This document shows, piece after piece, positions 16,619 through 24,620 of a DNA stretch of 64,000 nt (the stretch's first letter is position 1; each line of letters begins with the position of its first letter). Source of the stretch: Streptomyces coeruleorubidus. Lineage in GTDB: Bacteria; Actinomycetota; Actinomycetes; Streptomycetales; Streptomycetaceae. The notes below the pieces were generated by a model. The model saw only the letters and a program-made list of their open reading frames with translations. It did no database searches and was not told the DNA's origin. The DNA is taken from contig NZ_CP118527.1 in the NCBI RefSeq assembly GCF_028885415.1, forward strand, positions 8,804,001 to 8,868,000. The letters are read 5' to 3'. Both the position numbers and the translations under genes were made by a program.

Positions 16619-17908
16619 TCACCTGGCGGCTCTGTGGGGTGCTGTGTCCAGGTGCTGATGGATGGTGCGGTGGAAGTGCTGGAGTCCGGGCTCGTTGCGT
16701 CCGAAGACGAAGTCGGTCCCGTCGAGGGCCTTCAGGCCCTGCTGGACTCCGTAGGTGGTCGCGTAGTCCTCGTCGCGGACCACCTCGTGGAACCACGCGC
16801 CGAACCGGTCGGCGGCCTGGCGTTCCTCCTCGGTGACCGCCGGGTCCCGCAGCAGGATGATCTGCTGGGTCACCGACTCGGTGGCCGTCCGCGGGAGCAC
16901 CAGGGAGACGGCGATCTTCTGGCGCCAGCCGCCGGCGATCGCCAGGCCCGGGAAGAGCCAGTAGATGGGCCCGACGCAGTCCCCGGGGTCACGCCGGTCC
17001 GGCGGCAGCTCGACCGCCTGCGCGATGGGGCGCAGGGCCGGTGCGATGCGCTGGTGGGGGCCCCAGGTGTCGTGGGCCATCATGTTCGAGAGGTTCGTCT
17101 CGAAGACCGTCTTCGGGTGCAGCGAGGCGAAGTGGTACGTCTCCAGGTACCCGTCGAGGGTGACCTTCCAGTTGGGACTGGTCAGCTCGCTGGTGGCGTA
17201 GTGATGGCACTCCGCCAGCCGGAGGCCTTCCAGCAGGGGCTGGAGGTCGCCCAGCCAGGCGTCCAGGTCGGGCTCCGCCGCCGGGTCCAGCGAGACGAAG
17301 ACGATCCCCGCGCGCTCCCCGGCCGGGAGCCTGACGAGGCTGCGGCCCTCGCGCGGCACCTCGCCGAAGGTCTTCTCGGCGTACACGCCCCGCAGCTCTC
17401 CGGCGAGGTCGTACGACCACGAGTGGTACGGGCAGGTGAGCCGCTTCGACACCCCGCAGCCGGGTTCGAGGAGCTTGGCTCCCCGGTGCCGGCAGGCGTT
17501 GATCATCGCGTGCACGGCGCCCTGACGGTCACGGGTGATCAGCACGGGGATGCCGAGCACGTCGATCGCCTTGTAGGTGTTCGGCCCGGGCAGCTCGCAG
17601 GACATGGCGAGCGGCAGGGGCACACTGCGGTGGACGGCGTCCGTCTCGCGCTGCCAGCGGTCGGCGTCGAGGTAGTTGGCGACGGGTTCCGTCCACTGGC
17701 CGTCCGCCTCGTGCGTCGTGTTGTCGCGGTAGTGCGTCATCACCCGCTCGACGAGTTCGGCGGCCTCCCGCCGCATCGTCAGGGACGCGGCGTCGGTGGA
17801 CCGGTCCTGGCTGATCCACGACGAGTATTCGGGGGCCGAGGGGGCCGAGACCGACGGCTTGGGCCCGGTGTCTGTTTCCCGAATCTCCGGCGAACTGGTT
17901 TGGACCAC
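16619..17908 (-). CDS. Rieske [2Fe-2S] aromatic oxygenase, alpha subunit (second)
   Basis: A 429-residue Rieske oxygenase distinct from the one at 10.6 kb. Cluster ligands are C139 and H141 (CRHRG) and C159 and H162 (CPYHSW). The catalytic iron pair is in NWKVTLDGYLETYHFASLH. The GTG at 17908 is chosen because a GAGGAC-type Shine-Dalgarno precedes it; upstream codons lie in the promoter gap. It heads the minus-strand operon with the SDR, swivel and ABM genes. No ferredoxin is adjacent, so it may share the ferredoxin at 12.1 kb. The first 40 residues are Ser/Pro-rich and probably disordered. Confidence 0.93.
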   Translation of the reverse strand: MVQTSSPEIRETDTGPKPSVSAPSAPEYSSWISQDRSTDAASLTMRREAAELVERVMTHYRDNTTHEADGQWTEPVANYLDADRWQRETDAVHRSVPLPLAMSCELPGPNTYKAIDVLGIPVLITRDRQGAVHAMINACRHRGAKLLEPGCGVSKRLTCPYHSWSYDLAGELRGVYAEKTFGEVPREGRSLVRLPAGERAGIVFVSLDPAAEPDLDAWLGDLQPLLEGLRLAECHHYATSELTSPNWKVTLDGYLETYHFASLHPKTVFETNLSNMMAHDTWGPHQRIAPALRPIAQAVELPPDRRDPGDCVGPIYWLFPGLAIAGGWRQKIAVSLVLPRTATESVTQQIILLRDPAVTEEERQAADRFGAWFHEVVRDEDYATTYGVQQGLKALDGTDFVFGRNEPGLQHFHRTIHQHLDTAPHRAAR

Positions 17909-17992
17909 GATGTCCTCACATCCTCCCAGCCGCGAGCCGGTGACCGGCTTCGGAACGCGACAGCTGGGCTGTGTCCGAAACGACAACAGGAC

Positions 17993-18015
17993 TTAGTGTG
18001 GTCTGTCAATAGAAA
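17993..18015. promoter_or_regulatory. Candidate island operator, site 3 (degenerate)
   Basis: TTAGTG, 11 bases, then TAGAAA, about 85 nt upstream of the second Rieske gene. It has the same layout, including the AGAAA arm, as the site at 30664-30686. It is well placed to control the minus-strand Rieske-SDR-swivel operon. Confidence 0.45.
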
Positions 18016-18109
18016 GTGGCGAAGTTGCCGCTCGGTGCCCCGTGGGGGTGGGTGTGACGGTCATGACCCTGCCGTTCGAGGTGGGTGCATCCTTCCCCGG
18101 TCGGCCCCG

Positions 18110-18352
18110 GTGTCGGCGCGCGAGGTTGCCTCGCCTGCCGGGCGCCTGGGGCTGTCCTGTCTGACCTTCCGTCTCGACGACATGGACCCTGTGGTGGCGG
18201 CGCTGCCGACCGCGGGCGCCACGCCTCTGTCGGACCCGGTCGTCGTCCGGGCTCACGGTCGGCGGATCAGCTTCTGGGCCGATCCGGAGGGCAGTGTCGT
18301 GGAGTTGGTGGACGCGCGGGCCGGTGACCCCGGTCCGGGGCATAGTAATTAG
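18110..18352 (+). pseudogene. VOC/glyoxalase-family fragment
   Basis: An 80-residue reading frame whose last 60 residues look like the C-terminal half of a vicinal-oxygen-chelate protein: LTFRLDDMDPVVAALPTAG, then DPVVVRAHGRRISFWADPEG and VVELVD. The N-terminal betaalpha-module with the first metal ligands is absent, and no convincing start or Shine-Dalgarno is present. It sits in the gap between the divergent Rieske and E1alpha genes, and its end runs into a candidate operator. It is best read as a relic, possibly of a ring-cleavage or glyoxalase-type enzyme once in the island. Confidence 0.6.
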
Positions 18353-18368
18353 AGACACTGTTCAGTAA
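18346..18368. promoter_or_regulatory. Candidate island operator, site 4a
   Basis: TAATTA, 11 bases, then CAGTAA. Its right arm is identical to the right arm of the strong site 38 nt downstream, and ACTG-TT-CAGT is embedded across its right half. Together the two sites could bind two repressor dimers upstream of the E1alpha gene. Confidence 0.4.
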
Positions 18369-18383
18369 GGTGCCCCCTGCTGG

Positions 18384-18406
18384 TTACTGTAGACCAGCAC
18401 CAGTAA
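18384..18406. promoter_or_regulatory. Candidate island operator, site 4b (best copy)
   Basis: A perfect inverted repeat, TTACTG, 11 bases, CAGTAA, placed 40 nt before the E1alpha ATG. This is the reference copy for the motif found at promoter gaps throughout the first 32 kb. Its size and symmetry suit a TetR-family dimer, and two TetR genes lie within 5 kb. Confidence 0.65.
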
Positions 18407-18445
18407 GTCCGATGGCTTGCCAACCTCCCTCGGACGAAGGGGCGG

Positions 18446-19453
18446 ATGATGGCTCAACGAGCGTCAACGGCGTCGAAGAAATCCACGCAGGTCAGCGTGC
18501 AGATCATCAAGGATCTGCACGAACGCATGGTGCGTATCCGGCTGTTCGAGACCGAGGCGGGAAAGCTCATGGAGGCCGGCAAACTGCCCGGCTTCCTGCA
18601 CCTCTATGTCGGCCAGGAAGCCGTCGCCGCCGGCGTGATGGCGGCCCTGCGCGACGACGACCAGATCACCTCCACCCACCGCGGCCACGGGCACGCCGTG
18701 GCCAAGGGCGTCGGCTTCCGCGAGATGTACGCCGAGCTGTACGGACGGGTCACCGGTGCCTGCCTCGGCCGCGGCGGGAGCATGCACATCAACGACCTCG
18801 CCCGCGGCATGCTCGGCGCCAACGGCATCGTCGGGGCCGGCGTCCCGATCGCCGTGGGCGCCGCCTTCGCCGCCCGGTACAAGGGCGAGGACAGCGTCGC
18901 CGTGACCTTCTTCGGCGACGGCGCCACCAATATCGGCGCCTGGCACGAGGGCGCCAACATGGCCGCGATCCTCGGCCTGCCCGTGGTCTTCGTCTGCGAG
19001 AACAACGGCTACGCGGAGTTCACCCCGCAGTCCGGGCACATGCTGCTCACCGATGTCGCCGACCGCGCCGCCGCCTACGGCATGCCCAGCGTGATCGTCG
19101 ACGGCATGGACGCGGTCGCCGTCCACCGGGCCGCCGCCGAAGCCGTCGAACGGGCCCGGGCCGGCGCGGGCCCGATGATGATCGAGGCCAAGACCTACCG
19201 CTACTTCGACCACCAGGGCGTCAAGGGCCTGCGTCACCCCTACCGCTCGGACGAGGAGGTCGCCGAGTGGAAGGCGCGTGACCCCATCGACCTGCTGGAG
19301 GCCCGCGCGATCGCCGACGGCACCGCGACCCGTGCCGAGCTGGACGACGTATGGCGGCGCACGCGCGACGAGATCGCCGAGGCCATCGCGTACGCCGAGG
19401 CGAGCCCGCTGCCCGACCCCGCCGACCTGCTGCTCAACGTCTACTCGGGATGA
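18446..19453 (+). CDS. Thiamine-dependent 2-oxoacid/acetoin dehydrogenase E1 alpha subunit
   Basis: E1alpha subunit of 335 residues that would bind thiamine diphosphate and decarboxylate a 2-oxo acid or cleave acetoin-like compounds. It shows FLHLYVGQEAVAAGV near residue 50, THRGHGHAVAKG near 74, and the GDG...NN cofactor motif from FFGDGATNIG to ENNGYAE between about 153 and 192. Short length and the STHRGHG segment resemble acetoin-dehydrogenase-type (AcoA) proteins more than pyruvate dehydrogenase. The ATG at 18446 follows two operator copies. Its stop overlaps the E1beta start by 4 nt. Confidence 0.93.
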   Translation: MMAQRASTASKKSTQVSVQIIKDLHERMVRIRLFETEAGKLMEAGKLPGFLHLYVGQEAVAAGVMAALRDDDQITSTHRGHGHAVAKGVGFREMYAELYGRVTGACLGRGGSMHINDLARGMLGANGIVGAGVPIAVGAAFAARYKGEDSVAVTFFGDGATNIGAWHEGANMAAILGLPVVFVCENNGYAEFTPQSGHMLLTDVADRAAAYGMPSVIVDGMDAVAVHRAAAEAVERARAGAGPMMIEAKTYRYFDHQGVKGLRHPYRSDEEVAEWKARDPIDLLEARAIADGTATRAELDDVWRRTRDEIAEAIAYAEASPLPDPADLLLNVYSG

Positions 19454-20484
19454 CCGCCATGACCACCACCACCGAAGCACCGGCCGTCACCCCGGTCGCC
19501 GCCCCCCGCAAACTGTCCTACGTCAAGGCCTTCAACGAGGGACTGGCCCAGGCCATGCGCGAGGACGAGAACGTCTTCGTCGCCGGAGAGGACGTGGCCG
19601 GATACGGCGGCGTCTTCCGCATGTTCGACAACCTGCTCGACGAGTTCGGTCCCCGCCGCATGATCGACACCCCGATCTCCGAAGCCGCCCTGGTCGGCCT
19701 CGGCGTGGGAGCCGCCGCCCGGGGCCTGCGACCCGTCGTCGACCTGATGTTCATGGACTTCATCGGCGTCTGCCTCGACCAGATCGTCAACCAGGCGGCC
19801 AAGATGAAGTACATGTTCGGCGGCGCGCTGTCCGTGCCGCTCACCATCACCACCGCCTCCGGCGCGGGCCTGGGCGCAGCGGCCCAGCACAGCCAGAGCC
19901 TGGAGGCCTGGCTGGCCCACGTGCCCGGCCTCAAGGTGGTGATGCCCTGCGACGCGTACACCGCCAAGGGCCTGACCGTCTCGGCCATCCGGGACGACAA
20001 CCCGGTCGTCATCATGCTCAACAAGGTCCTGCTCGGCAGTGCCGGCGAGGTGCCCGAGGAGATCTACGGCATTCCGCTGGGCCAGGCGCACACCGCACGG
20101 CACGGCTCCGACGTCACGGTGATCGCCCTGGGCCGCATGGTGGGGGAGGCCCTCGCGGCGGCCGACGAACTCGCGGCCGAGGGCGTGGAGATCGAGGTGA
20201 TCGACCCCCGCACCGTGCAGCCGCTGGACACCGAGACGATGTTCGCCTCCGTCCGCCGCACCAACCGGGTACTCGTGGTGCACGAGGCCGTCACCTTCGG
20301 CGGGCTCGGCGCCGAGATCGCCGCCCAGATCCAGGACTCCGTCTTCGACTACCTGGACGCGCCGGTCCTGCGCATCGGAGCTCCCTTCTCCCCGGTGCCC
20401 TTCTCCCCGGTCCTGGAGAAGGCGTACGTCCCCGATCGCGCCCGCATCGCCCAGGGCTGCCGGCGCCTCCTCGAAAGGTCGTGA
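19450..20484 (+). CDS. Thiamine-dependent 2-oxoacid/acetoin dehydrogenase E1 beta subunit
   Basis: Transketolase-like beta subunit of 344 residues, forming the E1 heterotetramer with the preceding gene. Motifs include NEGLAQAMREDENVFVAGEDV near residue 25, DTPISEAALVGLGVGAA near 73, the QAAKMKYMFGG segment near 116, and EVIDPRTVQPLD near 253. ATG at 19450 overlaps the E1alpha stop (ATGA), showing coupling; ATG at 19459 is an alternative. The C-terminal domain ends in LEKAYVPDRARIAQGCRRLLER. The stop overlaps a GTG in frame with the E2 gene. Confidence 0.93.
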   Translation: MTAMTTTTEAPAVTPVAAPRKLSYVKAFNEGLAQAMREDENVFVAGEDVAGYGGVFRMFDNLLDEFGPRRMIDTPISEAALVGLGVGAAARGLRPVVDLMFMDFIGVCLDQIVNQAAKMKYMFGGALSVPLTITTASGAGLGAAAQHSQSLEAWLAHVPGLKVVMPCDAYTAKGLTVSAIRDDNPVVIMLNKVLLGSAGEVPEEIYGIPLGQAHTARHGSDVTVIALGRMVGEALAAADELAAEGVEIEVIDPRTVQPLDTETMFASVRRTNRVLVVHEAVTFGGLGAEIAAQIQDSVFDYLDAPVLRIGAPFSPVPFSPVLEKAYVPDRARIAQGCRRLLERS

Positions 20485-20489
20485 CGGAC

Positions 20490-21917
20490 ATGGCGGTCGA
20501 GGTTCTGCTGCCGAAGATCGGTCTGACCATGCAGGAAGGCACGATCGACGAATGGCTCGTACCGGTCGGCGCGCCCGTCGCGGAGGGCGACGCACTGCTG
20601 AGGCTGGCGACCGACAAGGTCGACGTGGACGTCGAGGCGGAGGCCGGGGGACTGTTCCACCCGGTGGTCCCGGCGGGGGCCACCGTCCCCACCGGGGCCC
20701 TCATCGGCTGGCTGCTGGCCGAGGGCGAGCAGCCACCGGACCCGGCGGATACGCCGATGCCCGCCGGGTCCGGGACCGGTGGGGAAACGCCGCTGCCCGC
20801 AGGGTCCGGGACCGGTGCGGGTGCGCCCGCCGTGCCTGCCCTCGCCGGCGCCGGTGCGGCTCCCGACGCCCGCGCCGCCACCTCGGCGCCCTCCGTCAAC
20901 GGCACCGCCGGCCGGCTGCTGTCCTCACCGAACGCCCGGCGGGTCGCCGGCGCTGCCGACGTCGACCTCACCGCCGTACGCGGCACGGGACCCGGCGGCC
21001 GGATCGTCTCCGAGGACGTGGAGGAGTTCCTCGCGGCCCTCCCCGGCGACCTCGGCACGCCGGTCCCGCCGGGCGGCACCTCCTCCTCGCCGCTCGTCCG
21101 CAAGCTGGCGAAGGAGCGGGGCATCGACCTCTCCGACGTGAACGGCACCGGGCCGGGCGGCAGGATCCGCCGGTCCGACCTCGACGTCGTCACCGCGGCC
21201 CCTCCTCTCCGGGACGCGGCCCCTCGGCCGGGCGACGTCGTCCCGCTCACCGGGATGCGCGGCACCATCGCCCGCAGGATGCACGCCAGCCTCCAGGAGA
21301 TGGCACAGCTGACGCACGGCTACGAGGTGCGGATGGACGCCGTGGTGTCCCTGAGGGACCGGCTCAAGGAGGAGTGGGCCGACAGCGATCTGCCGGTGCC
21401 CAGCCTCAACGACTTCCTGCTGAGGGCCGCGTCCCTGGCCCTGCGTGAGCACCCGCTGCTCAACGCGACGGTGCGGGAGGACGGCATCCATCTGCTCGAC
21501 GCCATCCACCTGGGCTTCGCGGTGGCCGTTCCGGGCGGCCTCATGGTCCCCGTGATCGAGGATGCCGTGGCGCTGCCGTTGCCCGAGATGGCCCGTCGGT
21601 CGAGGGACCTGGCCCGGGCCGCGCGCGAGGGGCGGATCTCCCCCGCACAGCTGGAAGGGGCCACCTTCACCGTCACCTCGCTCGGCGGATACGGCGTCGA
21701 CTTCTTCACCCCGGTGATCAACCCCGGCAATGTCGCGATCCTCGGGGTTGGCAGGCTCAGGGACGGCGTCGAGTGGGCGGACGACCGGCCGCTGCGGACA
21801 CGGGTGCTCACCTTGAGCCTCACCTTCGACCACCGTGCCGTCGACGGGGCACCCGCAGCCGAATATCTGCGCACGGTCGGTGACTTGCTGCGCAAGCCCC
21901 TCCGGCTGCTGGTGTGA
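20490..21917 (+). CDS. Dihydrolipoamide acyltransferase (E2) with two E3-binding domains
   Basis: E2 core protein of about 475 residues. The N-terminal lipoyl domain (1-75) has the lipoylation lysine in ATDKVDVDVEA. A flexible linker carries a tandem PAGSGTG repeat. Two peripheral-subunit-binding domains follow: SPNARRVAGAADVDL...GTGPGGRI near residue 145 and SPLVRKLAKERGIDL...GTGPGGRI near 200. Most bacterial E2 proteins have one. The catalytic domain ends in LTFDHRAVDGAPAAEYL, with the active-site DHRxxDG. ATG at 20490 has GAAAGG upstream; GTG at 20481 overlaps the E1beta stop and is also possible. No E3 gene is present in the window. Confidence 0.92.
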   Translation: MAVEVLLPKIGLTMQEGTIDEWLVPVGAPVAEGDALLRLATDKVDVDVEAEAGGLFHPVVPAGATVPTGALIGWLLAEGEQPPDPADTPMPAGSGTGGETPLPAGSGTGAGAPAVPALAGAGAAPDARAATSAPSVNGTAGRLLSSPNARRVAGAADVDLTAVRGTGPGGRIVSEDVEEFLAALPGDLGTPVPPGGTSSSPLVRKLAKERGIDLSDVNGTGPGGRIRRSDLDVVTAAPPLRDAAPRPGDVVPLTGMRGTIARRMHASLQEMAQLTHGYEVRMDAVVSLRDRLKEEWADSDLPVPSLNDFLLRAASLALREHPLLNATVREDGIHLLDAIHLGFAVAVPGGLMVPVIEDAVALPLPEMARRSRDLARAAREGRISPAQLEGATFTVTSLGGYGVDFFTPVINPGNVAILGVGRLRDGVEWADDRPLRTRVLTLSLTFDHRAVDGAPAAEYLRTVGDLLRKPLRLLV

Positions 21918-21967
21918 TCCGCTTGCGGTTCCGGCTCGGGTCAGGTCGACGTCCCGGACTGCGTTCC

Positions 21968-22381
21968 TCAGCCGCCGGAGGTGGAGCAGACGGGCACACC
22001 TTCGATCATCTGCCCGCCCCGGATGTACAGGTTGTTGATGGCGCCGGTCTGGTTGCCGATCCTGACGAACGTCCACCAGGAGTTGCCGCCGACGGCGGGG
22101 TCGTGGATGTACTCACCGTCCATCTGGCATATCGATTCCAGCCAGGTACGGGACACGGTGGCGATGGGGTCCCAGATCCTGTTCGCGGCCGGGCGGACAC
22201 GGACGTCGGTGGCCCACACGTAGACGGGTGTGCCCGCGACGGCACGTGCCTCGGCCTGGACCGGGGAACCGCCCGTACCGGTGGACGGTTCGGGAGCGGC
22301 CGTGGCCGGTGACATCGATGCCATCGCGGCCATCAACGTCACCGCGAGCGCAGTGACGGAGCTGCGCACCGGAGTCTTCAC
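21968..22381 (-). CDS. Secreted SH3-like domain protein
   Basis: Small exported protein of 137 residues. A Sec signal peptide (MKTPVRSSVTALAVTLMAAM, cleavage probably after ATA-A near residue 29) precedes a mature part of about 105 residues. The mature sequence VYVWATDVRVRPAANR, then WTFVRIGNQTGAINNLYIRGG looks like a bacterial SH3-like fold, with two cysteines (ICQMD, VPVC) that could pair. Such small proteins are common in Streptomyces and have no assigned function. It converges on the E2 gene, 50 nt from its stop, and does not look part of the catabolic operon. Confidence 0.78.
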   Translation of the reverse strand: MKTPVRSSVTALAVTLMAAMASMSPATAAPEPSTGTGGSPVQAEARAVAGTPVYVWATDVRVRPAANRIWDPIATVSRTWLESICQMDGEYIHDPAVGGNSWWTFVRIGNQTGAINNLYIRGGQMIEGVPVCSTSGG

Positions 22382-22443
22382 AAGAGGTCCTTTCGCCTGG
22401 CGGGGTCTGGCGACGTCAGCACTCTATGAAGCCAGGCGGATGC

Positions 22444-22471
22444 CCGGTCCCTGACAGATGTCAGGGACCGG
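22444..22471. terminator. Strong stem-loop downstream of TetR gene
   Basis: Twelve-base-pair perfect stem, arms CCGGTCCCTGAC and GTCAGGGACCGG, with loop AGAT. It lies 19 nt beyond the stop of the minus-strand TetR gene and before the secreted-protein gene, so it most likely ends the TetR transcript. Confidence 0.75.
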
Positions 22472-22489
22472 CCGGACGGGGCGGGGTGG

Positions 22490-23095
22490 CTAGCCGGCCG
22501 GGTCGGCGATCCGCTCCGCCAGAGCGCCGACCTCGCGGACGAAGGAGCGGTGCCCCAGCGACCGGTACACGTCGTCGCCCCGGACCTGCGAGATCGCCGC
22601 GGTCTCCAGCAGCGCAAGCAGGCCCAGGCCGATCACCGCCGCCTCGGCGTCGGTGACGGACGCGCGGGCCTTGCGGATCAGCCGCACCAGCTCGTCCAGC
22701 AATTCCGTACGGCTCTCCTGCCGCAGCGCCTCCGCCTCCTGGCTCATGCCGGCCGACGACACGAAGAACACGGTGGCGGCGGAACGGTGTTCGCCCAGCC
22801 AGGACAGCAGCGTGGTGACCGCCGCACCGACGTCCGAGCCGGGTTCGTGCGCCTCGGTGAGCGCCTGCAACTGCTCGCGCAGTGCGGTGGCGAACGCCCG
22901 CATCCCCTCTGCGAGGACCTGGTCCTTGGAGGAGAAGTGGTAGTACACCGCTGCCGAGGTCATCTCCGCGCGAGCGGCGATGTCGGCCACCGTCACCTCG
23001 TCCGGCGGCTGGGTGGCGAACAGCTCGGTGGCTGCTTCGATCACCCACTGCCTGCGCGACGGACGGTGAGCGGCGCGGGTTCCGGAGGTCGTCAT
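22490..23095 (-). CDS. TetR family transcriptional regulator
   Basis: A 201-residue TetR repressor. The N-terminal helix-turn-helix covers VTVADIAARAEMTSAAVYYHFSSKDQV at about residues 35-61; the rest is the ligand-binding helical domain. It is divergent from a second TetR gene across a 140-nt gap that contains a copy of the island palindrome. One or both of these regulators probably binds the motif; the sequence does not say which. The inducer may be a CoA ester or a free substrate of the island. The ATG at 23095 is the only convincing start. Confidence 0.92.
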   Translation of the reverse strand: MTTSGTRAAHRPSRRQWVIEAATELFATQPPDEVTVADIAARAEMTSAAVYYHFSSKDQVLAEGMRAFATALREQLQALTEAHEPGSDVGAAVTTLLSWLGEHRSAATVFFVSSAGMSQEAEALRQESRTELLDELVRLIRKARASVTDAEAAVIGLGLLALLETAAISQVRGDDVYRSLGHRSFVREVGALAERIADPAG

Positions 23096-23170
23096 GATGT
23101 CAAGTATGCCGGGCGCCGAGTGTCCCGTAAGCCCACGCGCAGCAGGAATTACTCCGCCGGAAGGTTGGAG

Positions 23171-23193
23171 TTACTGGATAGCATGGTCAGTGC
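23171..23193. promoter_or_regulatory. Candidate island operator, site 5 (autoregulatory)
   Basis: TTACTG, 11 bases, then CAGTGC, between the divergent TetR genes. The left arm is identical to the strong site at 18384 and CAGT of the right arm is conserved. An operator here would allow autoregulation, typical of TetR systems. Confidence 0.55.
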
Positions 23194-23235
23194 ACAGGGC
23201 CCACGGACGCGGGGTCACGGCAGTCGGCAGGGAGC

Positions 23236-23892
23236 ATGATGGCCAGCACGAAGAACGGCAAGCAGCCCGCCCACCGACCCTCGCGGAGGCAGCACATCAT
23301 CACCGCCGCCGTGCGGGTGTTCGGCCGCAACGGGTTCGCGGAGACCAGCATCCAGGACATCGCGGACGAGGCCCAGGTGGTGCCCACGGCCGTCTACTAC
23401 CACTTCGACGGCAAGGAGGAGCTGCTCGAACTCGCCATGCGTCGCGTCTTCGACCAGCTGAACGCGGTCGTGGAGGCGGCTCGCCCCGAGTCGGAGCCGG
23501 GTGACGCGGAGGGGCTGATCCGCGTCATCGACGCCGTGTGGGACTGGGTGGAACAGAACCCGGACGAGGCCCGTCTGTACCAGGTCCAGGTCGCCTCCGC
23601 CAACGGCAGCGTCAAGGTGCTGCGGGACGAGTTCGAGCAGCGGCACATCCAGCGTGGCTACGACTATCTGCCCGAGGGCACGACCCGCAGCCCCCGGGCG
23701 GCGAAGGTACGGCACGGGGCACAGGCGCTCGCCGTCCGCACGCTGATCAGCACGACCATGCTCGTCACCGCGCTGCGGGCGGAGGGCGGACCGCTGTCCC
23801 GGCTGCCCTCCCGCTCCGTGCTGGAGGCGGTCAGGGAGCTGGCGCTGCGCATCGTCGCCACCGAGCAGGGACCGGCCGCCTCACGGACCTGA
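23236..23892 (+). CDS. TetR family transcriptional regulator
   Basis: A 218-residue TetR protein. A lysine-rich leader precedes the helix-turn-helix ETSIQDIADEAQVVPTAVYYHFDGKEELLEL (about residues 36-66). The ligand domain contains DAVWDWVEQNPDEARLYQVQ. ATG at 23236 follows GCAGGGAG with short spacing (the ATG at 23239 is equally possible). Its stop is 6 nt from the stop of the convergent SDR gene. The operator copy at 23171-23193 is about 45 nt upstream of its start, making it the slightly better candidate for the island regulator. Confidence 0.92.
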   Translation: MMASTKNGKQPAHRPSRRQHIITAAVRVFGRNGFAETSIQDIADEAQVVPTAVYYHFDGKEELLELAMRRVFDQLNAVVEAARPESEPGDAEGLIRVIDAVWDWVEQNPDEARLYQVQVASANGSVKVLRDEFEQRHIQRGYDYLPEGTTRSPRAAKVRHGAQALAVRTLISTTMLVTALRAEGGPLSRLPSRSVLEAVRELALRIVATEQGPAASRT

Positions 23893-23898
23893 GGCGGT

Positions 23899-24603
23899 TC
23901 ACCAGGCCAGTGGCCTGCGGTCGGCGAACAGTCCGCCGGTCGTCTCGTCGCCCTCGGGGAGGGTCGCCAGCCAGACCGGGGTGTCCGCCCCCTCCCGCGG
24001 GCCGCGCGGGGCGGAGGGGCCGCCCATGCCGCTGCGGGTCCAGCCGGGGTCGGCGGCGTTGACCAGGACGCCCGTGCCGGCCAGCTCGGCCGCGAGCATC
24101 CGGGTCAGGGCGTTGAGCGCCGTCTTGGAGATCCGGTAGGCGGGACGCCGGCCGGAGTCCATCAGCGCCAGCGAACCGTAGGAGCTGGTGACGTTCACGA
24201 CCCGTCCGTAGCCGGCTTCCACCATGCCCGGGACGACGGCCTGCGCCACCCGCCAGGCGCCGGTGAAATTGGTGTCCAGCGTGGCGTGCAGGATGTCCTC
24301 GTCGACGTACGGGGGCCGCAGTTCGCGGTCGAGGCACACTCCCGCGTTGTTCACCAGCACGTCGATCCCGCCGGTCAGCTCCGTTGCCTCCCGGACCGCT
24401 TCGGTGACGCTCCTCGCGGAGGTCACGTCCAGGGCCAGCGGCACCGCCGCCGGGCCGATGGCACGACAGGCCTCCTCGGCGGCCTCCGGGTTGCGCGCCG
24501 CGACCAGGACCCGCAGCCCCCGGTCCGTGAGCTGCCGGCCGACCTCCAGACCGATTCCCCGTGCCCCGCCCGTGACGAGTGCGGTTCTGCTGCCGTGCCG
24601 CAT
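23899..24603 (-). CDS. SDR family oxidoreductase
   Basis: Short-chain dehydrogenase of 234 residues. TGGARGIGLEVG is at residues 11-22, NNAGVC near 87, the catalytic serines in VTSSYGSL near 140, and YRISK near 157. The region AADPGWTRSGMGG is seen in carbonyl-reductase-like SDRs. ATG at 24603 is chosen by homology at the N-terminus (MRHGSRTALVTGG). It is the last gene of a six-gene minus-strand operon starting at 30.6 kb, 17 nt after the thiolase-like gene. It probably handles a carbonyl or alcohol released by that enzyme. Confidence 0.91.
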   Translation of the reverse strand: MRHGSRTALVTGGARGIGLEVGRQLTDRGLRVLVAARNPEAAEEACRAIGPAAVPLALDVTSARSVTEAVREATELTGGIDVLVNNAGVCLDRELRPPYVDEDILHATLDTNFTGAWRVAQAVVPGMVEAGYGRVVNVTSSYGSLALMDSGRRPAYRISKTALNALTRMLAAELAGTGVLVNAADPGWTRSGMGGPSAPRGPREGADTPVWLATLPEGDETTGGLFADRRPLAW

Positions 24604-24620
24604 GGCGGTGCCCGCCCCTT

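Noticed and set aside
16634..18352. Long plus-strand open frame of over 500 codons antisense to the second Rieske gene
   Set aside because: It mirrors the codon bias of the minus-strand gene and has no family similarity except its last 60 codons, which are reported separately as a VOC fragment.
20757..20815. Tandem repeat in the E2 gene as a possible mobile or CRISPR-like repeat
   Set aside because: It encodes the flexible Ala/Pro/Gly linker between lipoyl and binding domains, a normal feature of E2 proteins.
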